From Bacillota bacterium (GTDB lineage: Bacteria > Bacillota > Sulfobacillia > Sulfobacillales > Sulfobacillaceae), in the NCBI GenBank assembly GCA_021799435.1, contig JAJZAN010000004.1:1-64000 (forward strand): 64,000 bases of DNA. Reading direction: 5' to 3'. Positions within the stretch are counted from its first letter, which is position 1; every line of letters begins with the position of its first letter. Below are positions 28,000-37,159 of the stretch, in pieces. The position numbers were made by a program, and so were the translations under genes. The notes under the pieces were generated by a model that was not told the DNA's origin, did not search any database, and saw only the letters and a list, made by a program, of their open reading frames with translations.

Positions 28000-29916
28000 A
28001 TGGCAACAGCAGTACAAAAGCGCCGTGTTCGCCTGACGACACCATTGGTTCGCATCGACGGCGAGCTTAAGCCGGCGACGTGGGAGCAAGCATTGCGACG
28101 TGCCCAGGAATTGTTCCAGCCACTGATTTCGGAATCGAGCGGTGATGCCTTAGCCGTGTTCAGCTGCTCGAAATCAACGAACGAATTAAATTATTTGGCG
28201 TCTAAGTTTGCCCGGGCGGTATTCCGTACCAACAACGTGGATTCTTGCAACCGGACCTGACACGCTCCTTCGGTCGCGGGTCTCGCGGCTGTGTTTGGGA
28301 GCGGTGCCAGCACCAGTTCCTATGAGGAGTTTGAGAACACCGACCTCATTTTGTTGGTGGGGTCCAATGCGGCGGAAGCGCACCCGATTATCTTCCATCA
28401 CATGATGAAGGGCGTGCGCAAGGGGGCCACTTTGGTGGTGGTAGACCCGCGCCGCACGCTCACGACCAAGCGTGCCCACGAACATCTGCAAATCGCGGTG
28501 GGGAGCGACATCGCCCTGATAAATGCCATGATTCATGTCATTTTGCGGGACGGATTGGAGCACCGGGAGTTCATCAACCGTGCCACCAGCAATTTGGATG
28601 GGTTGAAGGCATCGGTTAAGGATTGGACTCCGGAGCGGGCGGAAGCCATTACGGGCATTGAGGCCTCTCGCATTGAGGCGGTTGCCCGGGCGTACGCACA
28701 GGCCCCGCGAGCCATGATTGGGTGGACCTTGGGCATCACGGAGCATCACAATGCGGTCGACAATGTCTTTGCCCTTATCAATCTGGCATTGGTGACCGGT
28801 CACGTGGGACGGTATGGATCGGGATTGAACCCTCTGCGGGGACAAAACAACGTCCAGGGAGGCGGCGACATGGGGTCGCTGCCCAATCGCTTGCCTGGAT
28901 TCCAGGACATTACTAATGCGGACGTGCGAGCGTCGTTTGAACGAGTGTGGGGTGTGCCTATCTCCGGAAAGCCTGGGTTGAACCAGTCGGAAATATTTGA
29001 GGGAATGGCCAACGGTACCGTACGGGGCCTCTATGTGATTGGCGAAAACCCGGTGGAGTCGGAAGCGAATCAGCACCACGTGCGACAACTATTCCAAGAT
29101 TTGGAAGTCCTGGTGGTGCAGGACATTTTCCTCACCTCCACGGGAGAACTTGCGGATGTGGTATTCCCGGCCCGGGTCTCGTTTGCGGAGAGCGCCGGAA
29201 CCTATACCAACAGCGAGCGCCGCGTGCAGTTGGTTCAACCAGCCCGGACAGCCCCGGGGGAAGCCCAAGACGACATCTGGATTATCACGCAGTTGGCCAA
29301 CGCCATGGGTGCCCAGTGGCCGATGTTGGATGCCGAAGGGGTCTTCGACGAGATGCGCCATCTGGCCCCCAATTTCCGTGGCATGACCTATGCCCGAATC
29401 CGCGAGCTGCACGGCTTGCAGTGGCCCTGTCCGGACGAATCACATCCTGGCACCCTGGTTCTGCACAGCCGTCTGTGGGACGACCAGGTTGCCGCCAAAG
29501 CGCCATTTCATGCGGTGGATTGGGATCCGCCGGTGGAGACGCCGGATGCCGATTATCCCTTCTTGTTGACGACCGGACGGCGTTTGGCCTTTTTCAACAC
29601 CGGTGTCCAGTCCAACGTCTATGACCATCCCCACAAGGTCGGTGAGTGGATGGAGATGAACCCGGCTGATGCCGACCGGCTTGGAGTTGACGACGGCGAC
29701 CTGGTCGAGGTCGGGTCGCGGCGCGGACAGTTAACCGTGGGCATTCGACGCTCGCATGCGGTTAAACCCGGAGTGGTGTTTTTAACTTTCCATTTCCCGG
29801 ATCATGTGAAGACCAACGTGCTGTCCATCGACGCCACTGACCCGAAGTCGGGAACAGCTGAATTTAAGGCGGCCGCCGTGCGGATCGCCAAAGCGGAGGC
29901 AAAGAATGCGGACTGA
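28000..29916 (+). CDS. fdhA: Selenocysteine formate dehydrogenase catalytic subunit, lacking N-terminal Fe-S domain
   Basis: The product, 638 residues with TGA read through, is the molybdenum/tungsten-bis-PGD catalytic part of formate dehydrogenase. The ORF track splits it at TGA 28258-28260 (codon 87), but both sides share one frame and align to FdhF across it: NNVDSCNRT-Sec-HAPSVAGLA, with Sec followed by the active-site His. The later NPLRGQNNVQG holds the conserved Arg. A SECIS hairpin follows the TGA. The protein starts at RLTTPLVRIDGE, so the usual N-terminal [4Fe-4S] domain is missing; that domain ends the last subunit of the operon. GGAGGGG lies eight bases before ATG 28000. Confidence 0.92.
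28258..28306 (+). promoter_or_regulatory. SECIS element for selenocysteine insertion
   Basis: Directly after TGA, CAC-GCTCC pairs with GGAGC-g-GTG to form the lower stem. An eight-pair apical stem (CGGTCGCG with CGCGGCTG, two G-U pairs) closes the pentaloop GGTCT. In the E. coli fdhF SECIS the same GGUCU loop begins 18 bases after UGA; here it also begins 18 bases after TGA. The loop is where SelB binds in E. coli. Confidence 0.9.
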
Positions 29917-30325
29917 AACGGAGCAACAGGTGCGGTCCATCTTAGAAGGTATGCCCCGCGAGCGGGCCTCTCTCCTGCCTGCCTTGTGGACAGTGGTGGA
30001 CCAAATGGGTTGGGTTGACCAGGAGAGGATGGAAGCGGTGGCGGCCGTTTTGAATCTCCCGGTCGCCGACGTTTATGGCGTGGCGTCATTTTACGCCATG
30101 CTGCCATCCGACGGCCGCACCCAAGTTCGGGTGTGCGACGATGTGCTGTGCCATCTGGCGGGGAGTGAGCGCCTCCTGGACGCGGTGCGTGCACAAGGCT
30201 TGGACGCGGTGGCGTGGCCCTGCTTGGGGCGGTGCGATCAGGCACCGGCGGCGTTGGTCAACGCAAGTCCGGTGGTTCGGGCGACGGCCGAGAAGGTCCA
30301 GCGGGCCGCGCAGGGAGGGGAATGA
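29906..30325 (+). CDS. NuoE-like [2Fe-2S] subunit of formate dehydrogenase
   Basis: The 139-residue product is a thioredoxin-like [2Fe-2S] protein of the NuoE/HoxE/FdsG type. The four ligands are visible as VCDDVLC (CX4C) and PCLGRC (CX3C), and VYGVASFYAML is the family hallmark. It should sit on the NuoF-like subunit in the diaphorase module. The start overlaps the fdhA stop by 11 bases and the end abuts the nuoF-like gene, so the genes are coupled. Confidence 0.92.
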   Translation: MRTETEQQVRSILEGMPRERASLLPALWTVVDQMGWVDQERMEAVAAVLNLPVADVYGVASFYAMLPSDGRTQVRVCDDVLCHLAGSERLLDAVRAQGLDAVAWPCLGRCDQAPAALVNASPVVRATAEKVQRAAQGGE

Positions 30326-30327
30326 GC

Positions 30328-31545
30328 ATGCGCGAATATCGATTGCTGCCGCCGGAGTCGGTTCGGTCGCATCCGGCCAGCTACGAACGCCTAGTGGAGA
30401 GGGGCTTCGAGCGAGCCCTGAACCGTACCCAGTCTTTGAGCCCGAAGACCATCATCCAGGAAGTGAGCGATGCGGGTATATTGGGCCGAGGGGGAGCCGC
30501 CTTTCCCACCGGACGCAAGTGGGCCAGTGTGGCCGAGGCGCCCTTTCGTCCCAAGTACGTGGTGATGAATGCGGACGAAAGCGAACCGGGTACCTTTAAG
30601 GACCGAGTGTTGTTGATGGATGACCCTCTGGGCGCGCTTACCGGAATGATTATTGCGGCACGGGCGGTGGGAGCCCACAAAGGGTACGTATACATTCGCG
30701 GGGAGTATCAGGATGTGGAGGCGCGGGTGGCGGAGGCGCTTCGGATGCTTGAGACGCGCGGATTTCTCGCCGATGGCCTGACCATTGAAATTCGGCGCGG
30801 TGCTGGCGCCTACATTGCAGGCGAAGAAACCGCGTTGTTCAATTCCATTGAAGGTCGGCGGCCAGAACCTCGCGTAAAGCCGCCCTTTCCCACCGTGCAC
30901 GGCTTATTCGGCAAACCCACGCTGATTCAGAACGTGGAGACATTGGCCAATGTCGCGGTGCTATTGAGCGAGAGCGTGCAGTGGTTTCGCGAAAAGGGCA
31001 CGGACAGGACGCCCGGCACCAAGCTGGTGTGCCTAAGCGGGGCTGTCCAAAACCCAGGGGTTTACGAAGTGGCCTTTGGGGTTCCCTTGAAAGAGATTCT
31101 GTTTTCTGAGGAACTGGGCGGCGGTCTGGCATCGGGGCGGGCGCTCCGGGCGGTCCTGTTGGGGGGGGCGGCCGGCACCTTTTTAACGCCGCAAGAGTTG
31201 GACGAGGTGCAGTACGACTACCCATCGCTGCGAAGCATCGGAGCCAGCATTGGCTCGGGAGCGGCCATGGTTTTTGACGACACGGTCGCGTTGGAAGACG
31301 TGTTGAAGCTCTTGGCGCACTTCTTCGCCGACGAGTCGTGTGGGCAGTGCGTGCCGTGCCGAGTGGGAACGCGGCGGATGATGGAGATTTTGGAGAGCCC
31401 CGATGGATTTGATGATGCCGAAAGGCTTCGGGATCTAGGCCGGGCCATGCAGGATGCGTCTATTTGTGGATTGGGCCAGACAGCACCCTTGGCACTATTG
31501 TCCTACATGGATCGACCGACTTTATGGAAAAGGAGTGCGGTCTGA
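30328..31545 (+). CDS. NuoF-like FMN/NAD(H)-binding subunit of formate dehydrogenase
   Basis: The 405-residue product matches NuoF/HoxF/FdsB. GRGGAAFPTGRKW is the NADH-binding glycine motif, NADESEPGTFKDR and GAGAYIAGEETALFNSIEG bind FMN, and ESCGQCVPCRVGT with a later SICGLGQ carries the [4Fe-4S] ligands. It should reduce NAD+ (or NADP+) with electrons from formate. ATG 30328 lies seven bases after GGAGGGG; ATG 30322, overlapping the previous stop, is too close to it. The next gene overlaps the stop by one base. Confidence 0.93.
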   Translation: MREYRLLPPESVRSHPASYERLVERGFERALNRTQSLSPKTIIQEVSDAGILGRGGAAFPTGRKWASVAEAPFRPKYVVMNADESEPGTFKDRVLLMDDPLGALTGMIIAARAVGAHKGYVYIRGEYQDVEARVAEALRMLETRGFLADGLTIEIRRGAGAYIAGEETALFNSIEGRRPEPRVKPPFPTVHGLFGKPTLIQNVETLANVAVLLSESVQWFREKGTDRTPGTKLVCLSGAVQNPGVYEVAFGVPLKEILFSEELGGGLASGRALRAVLLGGAAGTFLTPQELDEVQYDYPSLRSIGASIGSGAAMVFDDTVALEDVLKLLAHFFADESCGQCVPCRVGTRRMMEILESPDGFDDAERLRDLGRAMQDASICGLGQTAPLALLSYMDRPTLWKRSAV

Positions 31546-32393
31546 TGGCGGATATCACACTCACCATTGACGGTGTCCGGGTGACGGTTCCGGAAGGTAG
31601 TACCGTCCGGGAGGCCTGCGGGCAGTCGGGGGAGGCCCCGCCGGTTTTGTGCTTTCACGATAACTTGACACCAGCCAACGCTTGTCGCGCTTGTGTCGTG
31701 GAAGTAGAGGGCAGCCGGGCGCTGGTGGCGTCGTGCAGCCGCAAGGCCGAACAGGATATGGTGGTCCACACCCAGTCGGAGCGGGTGTTGAACGCCCGCC
31801 GGGTGGTCGGAGAACTTCTGGCCTCCACTTCCGATGTCAGCTTGGCTCCAGGGGTTCAGGACCTCCTCTCGCAGAACGCGGGCGATCCAGCTCGGTACCG
31901 TACCGGCGCCACCTGGGAGCAGCAGGTTTTGGATGACAATGGGCTTTACGTGCGGGACTATGCCAAATGCATTTTGTGCTACCGCTGTGTGGAAGCCTGT
32001 GGAGAGGATGCACAGAATACGTTTGCGATTACCGTGGCTGGGCGAGGATTTGAAGCGCACATTGACGCGGGTTTTGGACGGTCTATGCCGGATTCGGACT
32101 GCGTGTTCTGCGGCAACTGCGTGGCGGTCTGTCCTACGGGAGCGCTTATCGATCGATCCGAATATACACTTCGTCAGACGGGGGCGTGGCAGGAGGAGGC
32201 TGTCAGCACCACGGAGACGGTCTGCTCGTATTGCGGAGTCGGCTGTGACTTGGAGCTTCATGTGCTCGACAATCGGATCGTAAAGGTTACCTCGCCCATG
32301 GATCATCCGGTTACGCATGGAATGTTGTGCGTCAAGGGACGGTACGCCTACCAGTACGTGCAGATCGAGGACGAAATGCCAGAACGCGCGTAA
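31545..32393 (+). CDS. NuoG-like ferredoxin subunit fused to the FdhA N-terminal [4Fe-4S] domain
   Basis: The 282-residue product is an electron-transfer chain in one polypeptide. In order it has a [2Fe-2S] ferredoxin domain (CX10CX2C, NACRACVVEVEG), the NuoG-type His-Cys region, two [4Fe-4S] motifs (CILCYRCVEAC and CVFCGNCVAVC), and from about residue 227 the Mo-enzyme N-terminal cluster CSYCGVGC...MLCVKGRYAYQYV. That last part is normally the start of the formate dehydrogenase catalytic chain. The gene stops just where the catalytic subunit, encoded first in the operon, resumes. TGATG couples it to the NuoF-like gene. Confidence 0.92.
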   Translation: MADITLTIDGVRVTVPEGSTVREACGQSGEAPPVLCFHDNLTPANACRACVVEVEGSRALVASCSRKAEQDMVVHTQSERVLNARRVVGELLASTSDVSLAPGVQDLLSQNAGDPARYRTGATWEQQVLDDNGLYVRDYAKCILCYRCVEACGEDAQNTFAITVAGRGFEAHIDAGFGRSMPDSDCVFCGNCVAVCPTGALIDRSEYTLRQTGAWQEEAVSTTETVCSYCGVGCDLELHVLDNRIVKVTSPMDHPVTHGMLCVKGRYAYQYVQIEDEMPERA

Positions 32394-32425
32394 ATAGGGC
32401 GCGTATTCGAAGGGGGGCTCTCGGA

Positions 32426-32926
32426 ATGGCCGAACAGGTCCCGGATTTGTCTTTGGTGCGCCGACTGAAAGCCAAGGGGCGATACGAGGAAGCACAGCGG
32501 CAGCTCGCGATTTGGCTGGAGAGCGATCCGGACAGTCCACGGCTGCTCTTCGAGATGGCTTTGGTTTTAGATAATCAAGGACGGGAAAAGGACGCTATTT
32601 CCTATTATGAGGCGGCCCTGGCGGGCGACTTGGATCCGGCCCATCGCGTGGATGCCCTGTTGGGCTTGGGGTCGAGTCTGCGCGTTGTGGGCCGCACCCA
32701 TGATTCGCACCGGGTCATGGCTGGGGCCGTGGAAGAGTTCCCGCATCATGTGGGCCTCAAAGTGTTCTATGCCCTGACATTGGAACAGATGGGGAACTTT
32801 GGCGACGCCATTTCTCTGCTCTTGGACATCATCGCGGACAGCGGTCGGGCGGAGTCTTTGGACGCCTACCGACCAGCACTCCGCTATTACCGCGACCACC
32901 GTCACGATTTTCGATCGGAGACTTAG
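32426..32926 (+). CDS. TPR_5-type tetratricopeptide protein
   Basis: The 166-residue product is composed of TPR helices (KGRYEEAQRQLAIWLESDP; LDNQGREKDAISYYEAALAG; VVGRTHDSHRVMAGAVEEFP) and resembles the TPR_5 family. It probably mediates protein contacts, but the partner is unknown. ATG 32426 follows AAGGGGGG by nine bases. It lies 32 bases after the formate dehydrogenase operon, so co-transcription is possible. Its end overlaps the convergent methyltransferase by four bases. Confidence 0.75.
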   Translation: MAEQVPDLSLVRRLKAKGRYEEAQRQLAIWLESDPDSPRLLFEMALVLDNQGREKDAISYYEAALAGDLDPAHRVDALLGLGSSLRVVGRTHDSHRVMAGAVEEFPHHVGLKVFYALTLEQMGNFGDAISLLLDIIADSGRAESLDAYRPALRYYRDHRHDFRSET

Positions 32927-33555
32927 GACACCACCCGCGCCACGGTCAGACCATCGCCGATGGGAAGAATGAGACTTTGAAGACGCGGATGGTCCGCCGC
33001 GTGCTGGTTGAATGCGCGAATGGCCTCCACGGCCGGACTGGTTATCTCCGGATCCAGCACCCGGCCGCCCTGCAGGGTATTGTCCGCCGTGATAATGGCG
33101 CCAGGACGCGCCAAGCGCACGGCATAGTCGAGGTAGATGGGATAGTTGTCCTTGTCTGCATCGATGAAGAAGAAGTCAAAGGTGCGGCCCTCATCCTCGA
33201 GCTGGGCCAGACTCTCGGCCGCCGGACCCACGCGGTAGGCAACGCGGTCCTTGAACCCGGCGCGGGTCAAATTGGCCAGAGCGACGTCCCGATAGTCAGG
33301 ACGAAGTTCCAATGAGGTCAGAGTGCCTCCGGCTGGCAGAGCACGGGCCAGCCATATGCCGGAGTACCCGCCTAATGCGCCAATTTCCAGCACATCCCGA
33401 CTTCCCGAAACTTGGATGAGCCAATTCAAGGCCGCTCCGGTCACGGTGGGAACGAAAATGGCGGGCATGCCGCGTTCCACGATGCCCGCCTTAACCATCT
33501 TCAAAATGTCGTCTTCGTGCACAAACACCTGATCGAGATACTGGTCAAAATTCAT
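32923..33555 (-). CDS. O-methyltransferase
   Basis: The 210-residue product is a class I SAM-dependent O-methyltransferase of the CCoAOMT/catechol group. The SAM-binding loop is VLEIGALGGYSGIWLA, the metal-binding aspartates appear in FFIDADKDNYP and ADNTLQGG. Substrate is unknown. AAGGGAG precedes the ATG. It is the last gene of the leftward moaA-folE operon, 33 bases after folE. Confidence 0.88.
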   Translation of the reverse strand: MNFDQYLDQVFVHEDDILKMVKAGIVERGMPAIFVPTVTGAALNWLIQVSGSRDVLEIGALGGYSGIWLARALPAGGTLTSLELRPDYRDVALANLTRAGFKDRVAYRVGPAAESLAQLEDEGRTFDFFFIDADKDNYPIYLDYAVRLARPGAIITADNTLQGGRVLDPEITSPAVEAIRAFNQHAADHPRLQSLILPIGDGLTVARVVS

Positions 33556-33588
33556 GCGCAGCTCCCTTCTGCTGGACAGGGCCCATGG

Positions 33589-34227
33589 CTAGGATTTTCG
33601 CATCAACTCCAAGACTTCCCGCCGCAATTCCGGCTGGGTTTGGAATGCGCCGCGGGCAGCGGTCGTGATGGTCTTGCTGCCAGGCTTTTGAATCCCCCGC
33701 ATGGACATACACAAGTGCTCTGCCTCAATCATGACGAGTGTTCCCGATGCCTGCAAGGCCTCGCTCAAAGTTTCCGCAATTTGATTGGTTAGGCGTTCCT
33801 GGACTTGCGGCCTTCTTGCGTAAGCCTCCACCAATCGGGCCAGCTTGGAGAGACCGGTCACCTCGTGGTTTTGGGGCAGATAGGCGACATGCGCTGTGCC
33901 GAAGAATGGCAGAAGATGATGTTCGCACGCGGAATAAAAGGGGATGTCTTTCACCAGCACCACCTCTTCGTGATCCACGTGAAACCGGGTGTCCAGAACA
34001 TCGGCCGGATTCATAGACAGTCCAGAAAAGATTTCTGCGTACATACGAGCGACGCGCGTGGGCGTGTCCACCAACCCTTCGCGGGTTGGGTCTTCGCCCA
34101 CGGCTTCTAATATCATTGTCACCGCTTGGGCGATCTTGGCCTGATCCACCGGACCTGCGGACAATGTTTCGGCGAAGTTCCAGGACTCCTGGTCCGCCAC
34201 GTCGTTGGTGAGCTTGCTATCAGCCAT
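33589..34227 (-). CDS. folE: GTP cyclohydrolase I
   Basis: The 212-residue product converts GTP to dihydroneopterin triphosphate, the first step of folate synthesis. The zinc site CEHHLLPF and the downstream [14 protein letters not shown] are canonical, and [16 protein letters not shown] identifies the helical N-terminal half. It lies 58 bases downstream of moaA; both enzymes use GTP as the starting point for a pterin. Confidence 0.95.
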   Translation of the reverse strand: MADSKLTNDVADQESWNFAETLSAGPVDQAKIAQAVTMILEAVGEDPTREGLVDTPTRVARMYAEIFSGLSMNPADVLDTRFHVDHEEVVLVKDIPFYSACEHHLLPFFGTAHVAYLPQNHEVTGLSKLARLVEAYARRPQVQERLTNQIAETLSEALQASGTLVMIEAEHLCMSMRGIQKPGSKTITTAARGAFQTQPELRREVLELMRKS

Positions 34228-34285
34228 GCTGTCGCCTTCTCTCTCTTCGGTAAGAATTGCATGCTTGAATGGTTGTTCCTACTTC

Positions 34286-35299
34286 CTACCCGCCAATGCG
34301 GAACATCTCCACTTTGGGAAGGGAAGTCGTGCGTTCAGAACGCTCCTCAGAATATCGGACGTTTCTCGCCCGCCAAATGTTAACAATCTGTGCCCGGATC
34401 TCATCGTCGGTGGCGCCGTCCCTAAGGGGGGTACGCAAGTCGTATCCCCGCTGACCAAATAGACACAGATACAGTTGGCCCTCGGGAGATAGACGAGCCC
34501 GCGAGCAAGCGCCGCAAAACGGCTGGGTCACCGAGGTAATGACACCAAATTCGCCGCCGCCGTCGAGATACCGATAGCGGCGCGCCACGTCGCCGGGACG
34601 GTCGGGATCCACGGGTTCGATGGGCCACTCGCGGCTGATGCGCTCAACAATCTCTTGGGCAGGAACCACATCATCCATTCGCCACCCATTGGCGGTGCCG
34701 ACATCCATGTACTCGATGAAGCGGAGAACCTGTCCGGTATGGCGGAAATGGCCAGCCATGGCCACGACGTCTTGGTCGTTGACACCACGCTTGACGACCA
34801 TATTGATTTTGACTGGCGTCAAACCGGCCTCGGCGGCCGCTTGAATGGCGTCTAGGACCCGATTGACCGGAAATCCTACGTCATTGATGGACTGAAAGAC
34901 CTCATCATCGAGGGAGTCTAAGCTGATGGTGACGCGATGAAGCCCAGCTTCAGCAAGCTTCTTGGCGCGATCTGGGGTTAACAGGGCGCCGTTGCTGGTC
35001 ATAGCAATATCGTCGATGCCATCGATGCCGTGGAGCCTTTCAATTAAGGTGTCCAAATCGCGGCGCACCAACGGTTCTCCACCTGTGATGCGCAGCTTGT
35101 GTACGCCCAAGTCCCGAAAAATAGCTGCCAGGCGCGCAATTTCTTCGAACGTCAACAGCTCTCGGCGGGGCAAAAAGGCAAACGAGGGACCAAAGACCTC
35201 TTTAGGCATGCAGTAGACGCAACGAAAATTGCACCGGTCCGTGACCGAGATGCGCAGATCATGCAACGGGCGCTTCAGCGCATCGACCAATTCCGCCAT
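34286..35299 (-). CDS. moaA: GTP 3',8-cyclase MoaA
   Basis: The 337-residue product starts molybdopterin synthesis by a radical rearrangement of GTP. The N-terminal cluster CNFRCVYC (CX3CX2C), GGEPLVRRDL, the C-terminal cluster CSRARLSPEG region and the terminal double glycine (RIGG) are all present. AAGGGAGGG precedes the ATG. The enzyme is a logical partner of the formate dehydrogenase operon about 2 kb away, which needs the pterin cofactor. Confidence 0.95.
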   Translation of the reverse strand: MAELVDALKRPLHDLRISVTDRCNFRCVYCMPKEVFGPSFAFLPRRELLTFEEIARLAAIFRDLGVHKLRITGGEPLVRRDLDTLIERLHGIDGIDDIAMTSNGALLTPDRAKKLAEAGLHRVTISLDSLDDEVFQSINDVGFPVNRVLDAIQAAAEAGLTPVKINMVVKRGVNDQDVVAMAGHFRHTGQVLRFIEYMDVGTANGWRMDDVVPAQEIVERISREWPIEPVDPDRPGDVARRYRYLDGGGEFGVITSVTQPFCGACSRARLSPEGQLYLCLFGQRGYDLRTPLRDGATDDEIRAQIVNIWRARNVRYSEERSERTTSLPKVEMFRIGG

Positions 35300-35336
35300 T
35301 GTGTCCCTCCTTCCCTTAGGTAAGTTTTCTCACCTC

Positions 35337-35345
35337 ATTGTATCA
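35337..35345 (-). promoter_or_regulatory. Extended -10 promoter for moaA-folE operon
   Basis: Reading leftward, TGATACAAT is a TGn-extended -10 box (hexamer TACAAT). No clear -35 is seen, as is common with extended -10 promoters. It lies about 38 bases before the moaA start. Confidence 0.5.
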
Positions 35346-35377
35346 CGAGCTGTCGCGAAACCGGTTTTGGTCATGGC

Positions 35378-35408
35378 AAAGCGGCGCTTGAAAGGGACGC
35401 GCCGCTTT
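35378..35408. terminator. Palindrome, possible terminator of acyl-CoA ligase gene
   Basis: AAAGCGGCG and CGCCGCTTT form a perfect nine-pair stem with a 13-base loop. It lies 13 bases after the stop of the leftward acyl-CoA ligase gene and just upstream of the moaA promoter. The T tract is only CTTT, so termination may be weak. Confidence 0.5.
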
Positions 35409-35421
35409 GGGATGGAGCGAG

Positions 35422-36951
35422 TTATAGAATGCCGTCTCGGGCCATGGCCCTCAAATCGCGCTTCAGTATCTTGCCGCTGGCGTTATGGGGGAGTTCATCC
35501 ACGAAGTGATAATGCACGGGCAGCTTGTAGGAGGCGATGCGGTCTTTGGCGAAAAGACGCAAACGGTCTCCATCGAGCGGCGCGCCTGCCTTTTTGACGA
35601 TGACGGCGGCCACTTCTTCCCCATAAATGGTGTGGGGAACGCCGATGACCGCGCATTCCACCACATCAGGATGTTGATAGAGCACGTTTTCGACCTCCGC
35701 CGGGTAAATGTTCTGACCGCCGCGGATAATCATGTCTTTCTTACGGTCAATGATGTAGAGAAAGCCTTCGTTATCCAAATAACCGAGGTCGCCGGTGTGA
35801 TACCAGCCGTTTTGCACCGCATCATGCGTGGCCTGAGGGTTCTTGTAGTAACCCTTCATCAAGTTGACCCCTTGGGTCACCACTTCGCCCACCACTCCTG
35901 AAGGAAGCTCGTGGTCGTCGTCGTCGAAGACGGCGATGGTCATGCCGGGAAGAGGGCGCCCCACGGAGCCTGGCTTGGTCAATGCGTACTCGCCATCGAG
36001 ACCTGAGATGGCGGGGCTGTTTTCCGTCTGCCCGTAGAGATTCTTAATGGGGGCGTGGGGAAACCGGTTTTTGATGGTCTGTATAGTTTCCATCGGCATC
36101 AGGCTGGCGCCGTACGTGAGAATGCGGATGTCGGGAAAATTGTCCGCCAGGAACGTGGGGTCCTGAAGCAGAATGTGATACATGGCGGGCACTCCAAAGA
36201 AGACCGTGACGTGTTCGTCCTTCAGCAGTTGGTGGACTCGTTTGGGAGAAAACTCGTCGATGACGGCCGTAGCGCCCACCGTCAAGGGAGCCTGCAAAAA
36301 GACATGCTGGGCGCTGTGAAACAGGGGATACAGCGAGACGACGCGGTCGCCGGGATTAATGCCGACCAGGGTGCTGGTGGATTGATAGAACTGATAGGCG
36401 ATGTTGGCATGGGTCAGCATAACGCCTTTGGGCCGACCCGTCGTGCCCGAGGTGTAGAGAATGAGCGCGACATCCTCGGGCGCCGCCGGGGATGCATCCA
36501 GGGGGGCGGTAGATGCATCCTGAAGATGGCGGTGGAACTGAGAAAGCGCCATCCGCTGGCCCGAACCGGGTTCCGGCAGTTGGGCGATGAGAGCGTCTTC
36601 GGTGATAACCAGCTGGGGCTCGGCGTCTTGCATAATTTCGGCCACCTCGGGGCGGGCCAGCTTGGTATTGAGCGGGACAAAAACCATCCCAGAGGCCAGG
36701 ACGGCCCAATACAGCACTAGATAGGACCAATCGTTGCCGAGCATGGCGGCCACGCGGTCGCCCGGGGTGAGGCCCAACGACTCGAGACCCCGTTGATGTT
36801 GGAACACCCGTTGAGTCATTTCTTGGTAGGTCATGCGTCCGGTGGGAGCGACGACAGCCTCCCGATCGGGGTATTGATGGGCCATCTCCAAAACTTGGGG
36901 CCAAGGTTTTGTAAAGACGGTTTCTGGGATCGGTGGACCCAGAGAGGGCAT
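35422..36951 (-). CDS. Acyl-CoA synthetase (AMP-forming)
   Basis: The 509-residue product is an ANL-superfamily ligase that activates a carboxylic acid as acyl-AMP and transfers it to CoA. LYTSGTTGRPKGVMLTH is the P-loop, YGQTENSP and YHTGDLGYLD bind the adenylate, IDRKKDMIIRGGQNIYPAEVE is the hinge, and ASGKILKRDLR carries the catalytic lysine. It most resembles medium/long-chain fatty acyl-CoA ligases, but chain length is not readable from sequence. GAAGGAGG precedes the ATG. It is transcribed alone. Confidence 0.9.
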   Translation of the reverse strand: MPSLGPPIPETVFTKPWPQVLEMAHQYPDREAVVAPTGRMTYQEMTQRVFQHQRGLESLGLTPGDRVAAMLGNDWSYLVLYWAVLASGMVFVPLNTKLARPEVAEIMQDAEPQLVITEDALIAQLPEPGSGQRMALSQFHRHLQDASTAPLDASPAAPEDVALILYTSGTTGRPKGVMLTHANIAYQFYQSTSTLVGINPGDRVVSLYPLFHSAQHVFLQAPLTVGATAVIDEFSPKRVHQLLKDEHVTVFFGVPAMYHILLQDPTFLADNFPDIRILTYGASLMPMETIQTIKNRFPHAPIKNLYGQTENSPAISGLDGEYALTKPGSVGRPLPGMTIAVFDDDDHELPSGVVGEVVTQGVNLMKGYYKNPQATHDAVQNGWYHTGDLGYLDNEGFLYIIDRKKDMIIRGGQNIYPAEVENVLYQHPDVVECAVIGVPHTIYGEEVAAVIVKKAGAPLDGDRLRLFAKDRIASYKLPVHYHFVDELPHNASGKILKRDLRAMARDGIL

Positions 36952-37159
36952 GGGCAGAACCTCCTTCAGGCAATTTAGTGGGAATTCGCGACGAGGCGAA
37001 CTTTTCCTGCCTCAGAATAGCCGGACGAGCGCTTTTGGGGGGGCCACAACGGTCGTTGACGCCGTGCTGTCAGCAAATCGGCCGTGTGAATGACGTGTGG
37101 CGAGCAGATTATGATTTATGATGTAATGAAAGGGAATTCGGCCAGAGAGGAAGGGAACT

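Noticed and set aside
27955-28260. fdhA as a pseudogene broken by a stop codon
   Set aside because: Both ORFs are in the same frame, the TGA sits at the catalytic Sec position, and a SECIS hairpin with the GGTCT loop follows it.
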